DNA of 64,000 bases, taken from positions 172,241,339-172,305,338 of the forward strand of contig CM041780.1 in NCBI GenBank assembly GCA_023374045.1, written 5' to 3'. Position numbers and translations under genes: made by a program. This document shows, one piece after another, positions 10,320 to 22,505 of this stretch; position 1 is the first letter of the stretch; each line of letters starts with the position of its first letter. Under the pieces are notes generated by a model. It was not told the origin of the DNA, did no database searches, and saw only the letters and a list, made by a program, of their open reading frames with translations. Source of the stretch: Limonium bicolor (lineage: Eukaryota; Streptophyta; Magnoliopsida; Caryophyllales; Plumbaginaceae).

Positions 10320-13300
10320 TGAAATACCCCAAATCTAAATAATATTATTAAATCATTATTTATTGGAATATAATCCAAACATAAATCAGTTCACGTACGC
10401 ATGCAAACCCATGCATGAAAACGTTACGTAAAAATAGTCGTTTCACCATAAACGCTAAAACGCCTTAGAAACATGTGATCAAGCATGACCTTGTATGACC
10501 TTCTAAAACTCAAACCAAATGGTCATACACTCATCATATGAATATATAAATATATTCCCTAAGCTATATTCAGTCAAATACGCAAAACGCTCGGGAGTGC
10601 TCACGCGCGCCCCTTAAAGCAAGAAAAGCTCGGAGGAGTGCCGAGGTGGCACGAACTCCTATAAAATTAATTCATAGAGTTTCTAATATCATTATTTACC
10701 ATTACAAAGATAACCCACGAAGTGGTTCATCAAAATTCAACAAAAACCACAGGAGGATTTCTTAACGCTCCTTTTTGCCCGGGTGTGTCCCGATGGCCCG
10801 TAAATTATGTCATGGGTTGATATAACCTCATATAACCCAATGTAACATCTTAATATATGTTTAATTACTATAATAAGTGTTTACAAACACTTGGAACTCA
10901 TAAAAACAATTTGTTTCCCAAAATTTCCTTAGAGCACAAAAACACACCTTCGGGTGTCACGAAAACGCGTTTTACGCAATTGCCTTGTAGTTTTTGACAT
11001 ACCACGAATTGGTAATATTAAAAAGGGTTAAAATGACCTTCTAAATCAGTTGGTGTGAATAGTCAACAAGACTCTCTATAGGGGCCGATTTTGAGAGCAA
11101 AAACTAGTATAAAAATTGCATTAAAAGTTTATAAAAAGCATAGAACATGGTGACTCACTTCCCATGTGTTATATTATTAATGTCTAAGTATGTAGGTCTC
11201 ATTTGACCAGCAAGCTGTCGAAATTAGGCCATGGAATAAGGCCATGTGAGCTAGAACAAAAACAAATGAGAAAAAGTAAAAAGTGGATCTAGAATTCACT
11301 TTTCTAGATTCCTTCTTTTCCATGTGACCTAACATGCTTGTCCTTGGCTCTTCAATGTCAATTAAGACACCCCATTTGACCCTTGAATTCGTGACTCTAC
11401 AAGGGAGGAAGAAGACAAGCCTAACTTAGAAAAATCAAAAGAATAACTTACCTAAATTACCTTGTCTTCTAGCTCACAATCATCTTCTTTCCAACTCTGC
11501 CTTGTCACACACCACATGTCCGAAATTATGCAGAGAACATGGGCATTTATTGAGCCAATAAACCATGTAATAAACTAAGGAAAAAGTATAGTCATTTGAC
11601 ATTAAAAATTAACAAAACAAAAATCAAATTCTAAGGCACTCTCTTACCTTATACGTAAGTTTAGTGTCATTTCCCCTCTTGCACTCCACACCTACGAATT
11701 TGGTAAGCTCTCTCCTCTCTCTTCTAAGCTTCATCTTCTTCCTTTGAAGCTCTTAAGTCCATTAATGGAGATGTAACTTCTATCTTCATCTTTAAGGTAA
11801 TTTCTTAGCAATTCTTGTCAAGCCTTGAAGCAAAACTCTTCCTAGCTTAACAACAAGTGTTCGACATCAATTAGTTCTCCAAGGAGGTTGTCCAAACCAA
11901 CATTAAACCAAGGAGCATCTCAAGGTTATCTTAAGGTAGTCTTAATGCTTGTAAATCCTTAAAGCACATTTTTATGTGTAACCAAGTTCTACTTCTTCTA
12001 AGTTTCTTTCCTTCTTCATTTCATGAAGGAAACCTTGTTCTTCATCTACCTTAGGAGTGCCGAATTCATAAGGAGAAAAGTCTAAGGTAAACTCTTGTAA
12101 AAATACTTACAAATCTACTTAAGATCTTTATTCAAGATCTAACTCCTAAAACTCCTTCACCACTTGCATATAACCGAAGTGGAGCATCTATATTACCTTG
12201 GAGAAAGCTTGGAGATTCAAGAAGAAGTTCAAGCACTTAACCACCTTGTTAAGAAGTAAGTTTACTATATAAATCTTTATATTATAAGCTTTGTTAAGCT
12301 TCTAAAAATTGTACAAAAATTATGTACACCTCCTAGGTTTATTAATACCGAAATTATATGGTTTTATATGCCAAAAATAAACTATAACATATATAGAAAA
12401 TATTTACCTTAAGACACATTTTTGTGTCACAAAATTCATTTATGTTACAAATAAATTTAGGCCGAAAAGTCTTAGGCAAAAATGCTTTATTTTGAGCTTA
12501 GAATTTATATAAGACATTACAATAATTTATACATGAGTTATATGACTCCTATGAATTTATTTATAATTACTTAGACATATAAATCCACTTTTATATAACA
12601 TAAGGTCTCATTTAAATTATGGCCGAATGTTCTACTTGATAAATAAGTTTTAATGAGCTACTTAGGTATATAAATTTATATCATAAAGTTTGGTGAGTTA
12701 AAAATATTCTTTTAGTGTCTAAATGACTAATTAATTAAGTTATGTGGATTAAATGTAATTTTTACAAAGTTTAGTGTACTTATATTAAAAACCGAGAGCT
12801 AAAGGGCTGTTTGGTGTAATTATAATATAATATAAGGTTAGGAATTAAGTTTAAGAATTTTAGATAATTTAAACAAGCTTTGAAATAACTTTTTATAAAG
12901 TTTTGGGCTATTATGTAATTTATAAAAGTTGTTATGAAAGTTTATAATTTATTAGTGGGCGAATTCATAATTAAGAGAATTATTAGGTTCACTTTCGAAA
13001 TTTTAAGGGATTAAATATTTAGACTATAGTTTATAAGTTATTAAGTAACTAATAGAAAGTTTTGGGGTGAAAATGTAATTAATGGAAAGTTCAAGACCAA
13101 AGCCGAATTCTTTGGGGTTAGTTTGGTAATTTAGGAATTTATAATATATATTCGGCATTTATGGAGAATTAAAATTAAAACTATAGTTTACATGACATTG
13201 TGAAAAAGTTATAAGATTTTGTGGTTAGATTGTAATTATAAGAAATAAATTATTAAAGCCGAGAATTTAAGGGGCTAAGTTGTAATTTTTGAGAGTTATA

Positions 13301-15169
13301 ATATTTAAAAGCTATATACCAAAATATTAGGGATGGCTTTGCAATTTAGCTAAATAAGAAGTTAAAACTCTATAATATAAAGAGATTAGAATTTAAGAGT
13401 AAAGTTTATGAATTAATGTGGTTGTTTTGTAAATAACCGAAATACAAGTTTAAGAATTTAGATTTAAATAAATATAGGTCCTATATGGATATTTGGAGGA
13501 TTTAGAAGAAAGAATTTTGATTAAAGGAATTATGGAATTGGAACTATGGCTTACATGGTTATAAGGAATTAAAAGATAAACAATAAATATTTTTTATGGT
13601 TAAAAGGAGAATAATAAAACTATAAGAATTTTATGTCTATGTATGACATATAAATGTAGTAAAGAGATTATAAGTTGTTATGTCACCTAGACAAATAAAA
13701 TAAACAACAAATGCAATAAACACATATATGTGCATTAAAGGATTTATAAATAAATCAAAAGGGATAACAAATAAGTTATACATTAAATCATGAGGTGATT
13801 AAAAGAAATAAACCTCACATGAAATAACAATATGAAATTTGTTAAAAGATCCAATAGAATTATTATATAAGGGTAACATAAATTAACCCTCTCAGTTAAT
13901 CCTATTCTAGGACTTTGTTTGACCAGACGTTGACCGGGAATTTACAAGTACAGTCTACGGTGAACGGTATGGGATTCTTGCAACCTGTTTTCTAACGGAT
14001 TACACCGGCTTGTGTGCTATCTGTTGTTTGAAATAACGACCAAGATAATTAATGTAAACTGTTGTTTTACTCTTGCACACTGTGGTATTATTTTATGTGC
14101 GTGAATGTTGCTGACTACATCGTGTATGTCCCACGCATACAAACACTATACCAGTGGATTAAATACCTGCGTTTCAGTATACCGAGGACTTGTACTCAAG
14201 TCTCTCACTAACTTCAGTTTATAACAAACGTCATTATCCTAAACGTGATAATTGACAATACACATTGTGTTCTTGTTTAACGTCTTTATATGACACTTAA
14301 CAATTATACTTCGAGATTGAGGAGCCCAGTTGGATCTGGCCATGCATGCTACGGGAGTTGTACCTGTCTCAGGTCGTCTCCTACTACGTCGCGACGGAAC
14401 ATTCAGTTGGGAGGAAGACTTTATTCCTTCCGGGATTCAAATGCCCTTCAGTTCGAGGAAGACTTTATTCCTCTAGTGGGTTCTTATTTCCCACGCCATT
14501 CAGTTCAGGGTTTAACTACGTTATCTCCTGGGGTTTTTATACCCAACCTTTCTTTATAACGAGGTCACTATACCTCCACTATTTCAGACATTCAGTTATA
14601 ACGGTCAGTCCCATTGTGTGGACCAACTATCAGTAAAGAATTTCAGTTCAGCTAACTCGACCTTCTGTGTCTTGTTCTATGTGACATTATTGTCCTTGTA
14701 TGGATACTTGTTATTATCAGACTATGCTTGTTTACAGCTTTATAAAAATGAACTGCATGTGTTCGACAAAGTAGTTGGTGTGCCCCGGTAGACGATGGGC
14801 TGCACGTTTTCCATACCAGCATTGTTTGCTGAGCCCCTTTGGGGGCACCCCCATTTTTCAGGTACCTGAAGTTAAGAAGATTACCACACCGAGTGTAGGT
14901 GGGGTAGATTCAAGCTATGGGAGTCTTCTTCTTGACATTTATTTTACTTAAGTATCTTACATTAGAGTTTGATTCCTAGTATCTCGGGTTGTATCTGTAT
15001 TCCAGACCGTGACATTTGAGGATTGTGTTTGGACTTAGCCTGGTTGGTCACAAGGGTGGCCAACGGCATTGTAATACCGCCCGGTTGTTGTATTTATTTC
15101 CGCTGCAGTTGTATTTTATTTGGGAGTGATCGCCGTTCAGTTTATTGGATTTCGGGTTGGGGTATTACA
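10320..15169 (+). mobile_element. Solo LTR 1 (same family as element B) inside A integrase
   Basis: Starts TGAAATACCCC and ends GGGTATTACA (one change from the family GGGTGTTACA); 4850 bp. It matches the 5' LTR of element B (23552-28421) along its whole length with scattered substitutions and indels. It is flanked by GAAGG duplications and contains no internal region, so it arose by LTR-LTR recombination of a full insertion. Integrase codons on both sides join up when it is removed. Open frames inside (e.g. 14290-14636) are shared with the other LTR copies but show no protein family and I take them as non-coding. Confidence 0.95.
14833..14846 (+). repeat. Conserved palindrome near the LTR 3' end, solo LTR 1
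   Basis: GCCCCTTTGGGGGC followed within about 30 bases by CAGGTACCTGAAG. Equivalent palindromes occur at the corresponding place in all well-preserved chromovirus-type LTRs in the window. Confidence 0.7.
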
Positions 15170-15457
15170 GAAGGGCATTTTTAGATTTGGGTAGAAGGGC
15201 AAGCTTAGCCCTAAGTACGTGGGTCCTTACCTTATCACGGAGCGAGTGGGCCCATTAGCTTACAGGTTAGATTTACCTGCTGAGCTTGGGAGAGTGCACG
15301 ACGTTTTTCACGTATCTCAGCTGAAGCAATACGTGCCTCACCCCTCACATGTTTTGGAGCCCGAGAGACTCGAGCAAGACCCTACACTCAGATATGAGGA
15401 GATTCCAATCTGTATCTTAGACTCCAAGACTAGGGAGACCAGGAACAAGACTATTAA
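15170..15457 (+). pseudogene. pol: pol of element A: integrase C-terminal domain
   Basis: Continues the integrase after the solo [30 protein letters not shown] is the GPY/F domain typical of chromovirus integrases, followed by [13 protein letters not shown] and the linker to the chromodomain ([14 protein letters not shown]). One stop lies just before it (TAG near 15191). The frame is cut at 15457 by solo LTR 2 and resumes at 19839. Confidence 0.93.
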
Positions 15458-17595
15458 TGAAATGCCCCGAACTTAAAAATGGTGATTAAATTATTTTAAT
15501 ATGGTATTTAAGGGCCTAATAGTGCCTAAGTAATTTTGGTAAAGAAAATAAATCCAAAAGAAATGAGAAAACGCTAAAATAAGTGTTACATAACCATAGG
15601 AGGTACGAGACCTCGGTTAGAGTATTATAAGGATTCCTAAGGCTTATTAATGCCTAATTAGTATATGGGAATGATTCCCGAAGAAAACGGAACCAAATAA
15701 TGTATTAAAACGGTAATGTAGCTTTAGCGCGTGTTTTTCGAGAAAACGCGAAAACGTAATTTTAAGTGGTCAAACGAACCCGTAAAAATTATAAATCATT
15801 AAATAACAATTATTAAGCATTTATGGAAGCTTAATAGCCAATAAAATCAGTAAAACGAGAAAATAGTAAAAACTGTCAAAAACGGGAAGTTGTGGGGTAA
15901 AAGCATAAATAAACCAAACTAGTGTGTCCACTATTGTAAATAAAATTTTCCAAACTCACAAAAGGCTGTGTACAGCCGATCCCCTTCCCTCACACACAAC
16001 AAATAAGCAAATAAAGAAAGAAGAAAAGAAAGAAGAAAAGAAAAGAATACAAAAAGGTAAAAAACATTCTCTTTCCTCACCTTTTTCTTCTCTCTCTCTT
16101 CCATTTCCTCCTTCCCCATCGTACTCCCTCTCTTTCTTCTCCTGGTGGCTGTGATTTTTGAGAAACTCCACACCTCCTATGGCTTCTCTTCATCCTTCCT
16201 CATGCTCTAGCTCCATTTGAGCTCCAAATGTAAAACAAAATACATATTTAAACTCCCCTCTTCAAGCTCTACATTTCTATCTTTTCAAAATCCTAAAATG
16301 AGCAACTTCATCTCCATGGGTTTTGCCCATTTGAAGAGGAAAAGGTACCATTTCGAAGCATGGAGTCTCCTCTTCCACTTAAGGTAAAAAGATTCAAGAG
16401 AAAAACTCATTTTCTCCATTTCCATGCCTTGGCCGATTTTTGCCCTCCTTTTAATGCCTTGTTTCTTCTTTGTTTGAGCTTGGTTCAACTCTCCAATGGT
16501 GGAGGAACTCTCCTTTGTACACAAGGCTTAAAAACCTCTCTTGAAACTCCAACGTAAAACCCTAACTAATGGTTATTTAAACCCTTCATTGAATTAGTGG
16601 TGTTTTAAGAGATTAGAAGTCTAATTATATTCTCCTTATGTAATTTGGGTGTTGGGATGGAGTTTGGAAACTCCATCCCCTACATGGCCGATTTTGCAAG
16701 AAAAAGAGAAGGAGAAGAAGTGGAAAAGAAATGAAGGAAATATAAACTCAAGGTAAGAGCTCTTCCTTAATGCAAAATTTTGATGCATTAGGATAATGGG
16801 AATGGTAAACCAATTTAAAGAAACCAAAATAGTGTAGTAGAATTGTAATTGTGAAAGTTTGGGTATTTGTGAACAAGTATGTGGATTGTAGGCCTTAGAG
16901 CCAAGGAATTGTGTATGTGTATTGATATTGTGTTTTGAGGAATTAATGATGTATTAAGATTTCTTGTATTGCTGGTAGGTCCCTTGTATGGGTGTGGCTA
17001 GAATAGGAATGATTTTGGTGATAATGGGTATGTGTGGATAAGTGAGAATTGTAGGTGAACTATGGTAAAATTTTGGTAGGAATATGTACATTTATGGATG
17101 ACTTGGTGAATGGGAGAACCAAGGTGGGTATTGGAGTTAGTAGAGATGTTTAGTAGCTATGGAATGGTAATGGTAGTATGAGAAATAAGAAGATGAAAAT
17201 CTGTAGCAAAGAGTATCAAAACACATTGTAGAAACTAGGAAAAAAACTAGTGTACAAGATTTGGTAAAAAGGGAGTTGGACTTTGCTATAGGTAGTGTAG
17301 TTGTTTGGAAAGGAATTGGAATGGTAAGATGAAGTTAGGACAAGATGCAAAATGCAAAGAGGAGTAAAGGAAATGCACAAGTGTGGTAACTGTAACAAAG
17401 AGGAAGAAAAAACTGTAGAAATTGAGTAAGTATTGAGTATGGATTTGACTAATGTGTTGAGGAGGTTTGGGACTGGATTAAGGCATGTTTTAGGATGCTT
17501 AAGCATGTAGAAAACATGTGAAAAGATTAGGAAATGATTAGAGGTGAATTAGGGGTTGAAAACTGATGGAAAATTGTAAATTTTGACAGTTCCAG

Positions 17596-17780
17596 GGGTG
17601 GTCCGGGTTTGCAAATCGGAACGCAAACCCGGACGATAGCAAAAACTAGGCAGAAGGCCATCCCAGGGGGTGGTCCGGGTTTGTAAACCCAGACACAAAC
17701 CCGGACCACAGATAAAAATAGGCAGAAACTTATTTCCGGACTTGGTCCGGGTTTGTAAACCCGGACACAAACCCGGACCA
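17596..17780 (+). repeat. Three palindromic units GGTCCGGGTTTG...CAAACCCGGACC
   Basis: Units begin near 17600, 17672 and 17744, a regular 72-bp period. Each has GGTCCGGGTTTG, a short middle (often TAAACCCGGACA) and CAAACCCGGAC, able to fold into a strong hairpin. The intervening text is similar between units (AGGCAGAA). Confidence 0.85.
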
Positions 17781-18896
17781 GGCTAAAAATGCAACAGAAA
17801 GCGGTTTTAAGTCTCTGAATGATGGGGAAGTGAATGGTATTGGTTTTAGATGTTGTTAAGGCCTTGTTTGGTGATATTTAAAGGTCCTAAGAAGTGTAAA
17901 CAAGTGTAGTAAGTGAGTGAGAAGTAAGAACATAATTTCACATAAGTAAAACTAAGTATACCGGGACAACAGGGTAAGTACGGGAGTAGTAATTACTTGT
18001 GTATTGTATGGACCTAGTATTAATAACAATGTTGGAAACATTATCAGTGGACCAAGTGTGAACCAAGGAACAAGGGGACACACGGTAAAGCTAACCCCGG
18101 TGAAAGGTATGATTTTCTCATGCCCCGTATGCTAACCGAGTTACGTTGATTTGTGTGCTGTATGCCGGCTAATCAAGACTAACGCATGAAAATGATTTAT
18201 TGCCTTCATTTTATGTCTTGATGTATGTTGTGTGAGCTAACCCTTCTTGATTGATTGTGTGGCTATATTTTGTGCGTAGTACGACTCGTAAATGAGTCTT
18301 GTTGTGTAGTGACTCGTAGTAAGAGTCATGGTGTGAACTAATGGAAACGTAGCAACGCACTAAACTATCAAATCAATAAACGATAACGCAACCCAATGAA
18401 CTCACTAAAATGTGAGAGAGTGTACGGGAGTAATAACCTCCCGATAACGGTAGGAGAACCAAAATGAATAATCCACAAATAATAAGTAGTGGGAGTATTT
18501 AAGTAACCTCCAGTCGAGGAATTAATCCTGGTGCAAGACATGAACCATGAGAGTAGTAAAGAATGATGAGGGACCTCCAAACCCCTTATCAATTAGTCGA
18601 CCCACTATAAGAGGACCCGACTGATGTAAGTAATGACCGAACATGAGAGTATTCGATATGTTGGGGAAACCCTTAAACCTGAGAATACTAGACGGTAGTA
18701 ATTCCCTAAGCTAGTGGAGGTTATCAAGAGAGATACTTCTAGGCTAATCCATGAGATCGCAAGATACTCCATGAGAGGAGTGTTGGGAATTTGAGTAGTC
18801 CGATAGAAATGGACAATTGTATATTTGAGGAGCTAAGTGTATAGCCTTCGGATTGTAGGCCCGGTGGCGAGTCTTGTGTATGACTCCGCCCAGAGA

Positions 18897-19180
18897 CCAA
18901 GTAATGAGTATTGAGTATTGCGTAAGTACGAGTATGTAATGAGTACCGAGTATTGAGTATGTATGAGTAAGTACTGAGTATTGAGTATAGAGTATGTATG
19001 AGTAAGTATTGAGTAATGAGTACGTATGAGTAAGTACAGAGTATTGAGCAGTGAGTATGTACAAGTATAGTAACGAGTATGGAGTAAGGAGTGTGTACGA
19101 GTAAGGGTATGAGCATGGAGTGATGAGCATGTAAGAGTAAAGTAACGAGTAACAAGTAAGGAATAGGTATGAGTAGAGTA
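18897..19180 (+). repeat. Degenerate GAGTA / GAGTAAGTA simple-repeat tract
   Basis: Many imperfect copies of GAGTATTGAGTA and TATGAGTAAGTA. It creates long minus-strand open frames with Tyr/Ser/Leu/Thr-rich translations in all three frames, which shows low complexity, not coding. Confidence 0.85.
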
Positions 19181-19838
19181 ACAAATATCGAACAAACCAC
19201 GACGTAGCAATGAGCAAGTAACTAATACGAACGGTCGACTAACTAATTGTCTTCCTTAGTAGATATTGAACCTCGTATATGTATGTAAGTATTGTTGAAT
19301 GTATAGTGTATAATTGTATGTATGTATGCGTGTAAAATGAACTCCATGTATATCCGACCCAAAGTAGTCGGCGTACCGCGGTTAGCACGCGGTATATGCG
19401 AATTTCATGCGCAGCGTAAGCTGACCCCCTCAGGGGACCGTTTTTAGTGTGCAGGTACTCGAAGCTGACCACCGTTCGAGAGAGTAGGACGGGGACTGCT
19501 ATGTAAGCATGGGTAGTTGTAAAAGGGATTGTACTTGTAATGTATTATGAAATTGGAGGTCCAAATTGTATCGGTAAATTAAGGATTGTAGTACACTCGG
19601 TATAGTATTGTATTGGAGTTGTATTGAATTATGGATTAGTATGCAAGGGGAAGTATTGTATTGTGTAGAGCACTCGGTATGTTCAATTCATCAGACCGGT
19701 AGTATGTAGTAGAGTAGCTAGCCTTGTTAGTCACGTGGGTGACTAGCGGCATTGTACACCCGCCGTTGAGTATGTATTATCCGCTGCGAAGGTAAGTAAT
19801 TGTACAGTAATGACGGTAGTAGCGGTAGGGGTGTTACA

Positions 19839-19940
19839 ATTAAGATGGTCAAGGTTCTGTGGTTGAACCATGTGATCGAGGAGGCGACATGGGAGTTAGA
19901 GGACTCCATGCAAGAAAAGTATCCAGCACTCTTCTCATAG
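19839..19940 (+). pseudogene. pol: pol of element A: chromodomain C-terminal part
   Basis: After the ATTAA duplication the pol frame continues with MVKVLWLNHVIEEATWELED and ends at TAG 19938-19940. This W-x12-W-E-LE pattern is the retrotransposon chromodomain at the end of chromovirus integrase, thought to direct insertion to heterochromatin. It has been split from the rest of pol by solo LTR 2. Confidence 0.9.
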
Positions 19941-20361
19941 TGGTTGTCCGATACTTTAGGGGTCGCGGGGCGTAACCCTCTTTAAGGGGGGTAGAGCCTC
20001 TTGGTGTATTTAGTTGTTTGTGTTGTTTTGCGACATGTAAGTGCTTCAAACACTCGAGTTTGTGTTGTTTTGTGATGTGTATGTGCTTCAAGCACTTGTG
20101 ATGTGTGATGTGTTATGGTATGTATGTGTTATAAGCACTTGGATGATTATGCACTTATGTTCCTTCATGACTGGCAGTATATATATACATGTGTTTATTA
20201 GACGATTCGTGGATGTATGGAATGACCACACTTTGGGGAAGTGCCGAGACCTTAGAACTGATAGGCCAGATTGATAGATTAGTTGAGGCTACCTTGACTA
20301 GTTACGTGATATATTCGATTTAGATGACTTCGGGACGAAGCCTTTTTAAGAGGGGGTAGAT
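19941..20361 (+). other. 3' untranslated region and polypurine tract of element A
   Basis: Non-coding. Contains an imperfect direct repeat (TTTGTGTTGTTTTG... AAGCACTT, about 20017-20140) and ends in the polypurine tract AAGAGGGGG (20348-20356) plus TAGAT before the 3' LTR. Element B has the same organisation with its own direct repeat. Confidence 0.8.
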
Positions 20362-20689
20362 TGAAATACCCCAAACATTAGTTACCTTAATTATAAGGAA
20401 TTAAATCAAATATCCATCTAATGAGTAATACCCATTATCAACATTAGTATATAAACATATAGTCCAAGATGGACACCAATATAATTAAATCTCTAGTCAA
20501 AGAGAGAACACTATTAAGAAGAAACCACTCCTAAAGTCAATACTACATGTAACACATTAGTGCATGTACTAAATATCATAAATATCACTCATTAATATAT
20601 ATAAAATATTTTATATAGTAAAACAAAATATTAAACACAACAACCACCTATATATACACACACTTACACTAGTAGAAAAAACATTATAT

Positions 20690-21195
20690 ACCACGGTTAT
20701 TTCGCTTATATACCACTGTTAAAAACCATGGTATTTGCTCCCGTCGCAAATGCCAAATATTATATACCACGGTTCAAACCGTGGTTTAAAATGAAGATAA
20801 AACCACGGTTCTATAAACCGTCATTTTAAAGTATTTCTCGCGCGGAACTTGTTAACTATAAACCACGGTTATGCCAATAACCGTCATTTATAGTGAGTAA
20901 TAAATGACGGTTATTCTAAAGGCGTGGTATATATGTAAAAAAACACGGTTATAAACCACGGTCTGTAGGGTAACCGTCATTTATAGTACATGCCGGAGAG
21001 AATAAACCACGGTTTTTTGGAGAACCGTGGTATATAACCGTCACGCCGGGAGAATAAACCACAGTTTTTGGAGAACCGTGGTATATAACCCACGGTTTGT
21101 AATAATGACGGTTATTCTAAAAACCGAGGTATATAAGGTGAGAAAAACCACGAACAAACCACGGTTATACATCAAACCGTGGTTTATAGTCCATG
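20690..21195 (+). repeat. Left subterminal ACCACGGTT palindrome array of the CACTA element
   Basis: Numerous copies of ATACCACGGTT / AACCGTGGT and AACCGTCATTTATAG in both orientations, many forming local hairpins such as ACCACGGTTTTTTGGAGAACCGTGGT. Confidence 0.9.
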
Positions 21196-21261
21196 AATTT
21201 TTCAAATCTTCGCCTTCAATCTGGAAATCTCAACAGAGCGCATATACAAGACCATGAAGAT

Positions 21262-21775
21262 GCCAGATTATGTATGTTCCTTGTTTGCGAATTAAGGTTG
21301 CAAAGTCGTGAGTGAAGAATGGAGGCGCAGTATGCTCCTTGTTCGCCGGTGGGTTCCAAAATTACCGTGAGGTTGAAGAGAATGGATGCGGTGTAGAGCA
21401 TGTTCGTTGTTCGCCGGCTGGGGTTGCAAAAATTACAATGAGTGGAGATGAGGATTAGACGCAGAGCACGTACCTTGTTCGTCGGTGTGGGATGCAAAAA
21501 TTACCATGAAAACAAGATAATGAGAGAGGTAGGAGCATGTTCCTTGTTTGCCAGTATGGGTAGCAAATTTACAGTGCGGTTGATATGGCATAGAGTATGT
21601 TCGTTATTCGCTAGTATGGGTTGTGAAATTACTGGGAGGTTGAAGAGATGGCGTAGAGCATATTCCATGTTCGCCAGCGTGGGTTGTAAAAATTACCGGG
21701 AGGTGAAGAGAATGAGGAAGAGGCGCGTTCAATCCTTGTTCGCCAGTGTGGGTTGCAATTACAGTGAGAGAAATA
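21262..21775 (+). repeat. Central minisatellite of the CACTA element
   Basis: About eight degenerate units of roughly 60-80 bp built on GTTCCTTGTTCGCC, then a G-rich link, GGTTGCAAAAATTAC and a GA-rich tail. One frame stays open for 112 codons (21442-21777), but the translation is only the repeat restated and no family is recognisable. Confidence 0.75.
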
Positions 21776-21829
21776 TATAAGAGAACAAAGAGAGCCGCGT
21801 TAATTTGGGCCGAAAATTAAAATTCCCGC

Positions 21830-22505
21830 TCAGACTATATACCACGGTTCTCCAAAAACCGTGGTTTATTCTCTCCGGCGTGATGGTTATATACCACGGT
21901 TCTTTAAAAACCGTTGTTTATTCTCTCCGGTGTGATGGTTATATACCACGGTTCTAAAAACACCGTGGTTTATTCTCTTCGGTGTGACGGTTATATACCA
22001 CGGTTCTCCGAAAACCGTGGTATATAGTCTGAGCGGGAATTTTAATTTTCGGCCCAAATTAACGCGGCTCGCTTTGTTTACTTATAAACCACGGTTTGTA
22101 GGGCAACCGTCATTTATAGTACATGTCGGAGAGAAGAGAACCGCGTTAATTTGGGCCGAAAATTAAAATTCCCGCTCAGACTATATACCACGGTTCTCCA
22201 AAAACCGTGGTTTGTTCTCTCCGGCATGATGGTTATATACCACGGTTCTTTAAAAACCGCGGTTTATTCTCTCCGGCGTGACGGTTATATACCACGGTTC
22301 TCCAAAAACTGTGGTTTATTCTCTCCGGCATGTACTATAAATGACGGTTGCCCTACAAACCGTGGTTTATAAGTAAACTATATACCACGGTTCTCCAAAA
22401 ACCGTGGTTTATTCTCTCCGACGTGTACTATAAATGACGGTTTCCCTAGAAACCGTGGTTTATAAACTTTAAACCACGGTTAAATGAAAAACCGTGGTTT
22501 AAGTG
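21830..22505 (+). repeat. Right subterminal ACCACGGTT palindrome array of the CACTA element
   Basis: Same motifs as the left side with larger repeated blocks: TATACCACGGTTCTCC, AAAAACCGTGGTTTATTCTC and CCGGCGTGA recur at about 21835, 21890, 21945, 21990, 22185, 22235, 22290 and 22380. The block around GGGCCGAAAATTAAAATTCCCGC is present directly (21810, 22155) and inverted (22040), a nested larger inverted repeat. Confidence 0.88.

Larger units (their letters stand above)
15458..19838 (+). mobile_element. Solo LTR 2 (a different chromovirus-type family)
   Basis: 4381 bp, TGAAATGCCCC to GGGGTGTTACA, flanked by ATTAA at 15453-15457 and 19839-19843. Unlike solo LTR 1 and element B over most of its length, but it shares the terminal motifs and the CCCC/GGGG palindrome (19423-19440). 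It holds a CT-rich stretch (about 16060-16150), three long palindromes (17596-17780) and a degenerate GAGTA-rich tract (about 18897-19180). Long minus-strand frames in the last tract are repeat artefacts. Confidence 0.93.

Noticed and set aside
14290..14636. Open frames shared by solo LTR 1 and B LTR (27591-28442)
   Set aside because: Conserved only because the LTRs are copies; frames are disrupted differently in each copy and no family is recognised.
15924..16173. Open frames rich in Lys/Glu or Ser/Phe
   Set aside because: Produced by an AAGAA and CT-rich tract within solo LTR 2.
18739..19217. Long overlapping minus-strand open frames of 125-157 codons
   Set aside because: All three frames are open over a GAGTA-type simple repeat and give low-complexity Tyr/Ser/Leu/Thr strings; no coding signal.
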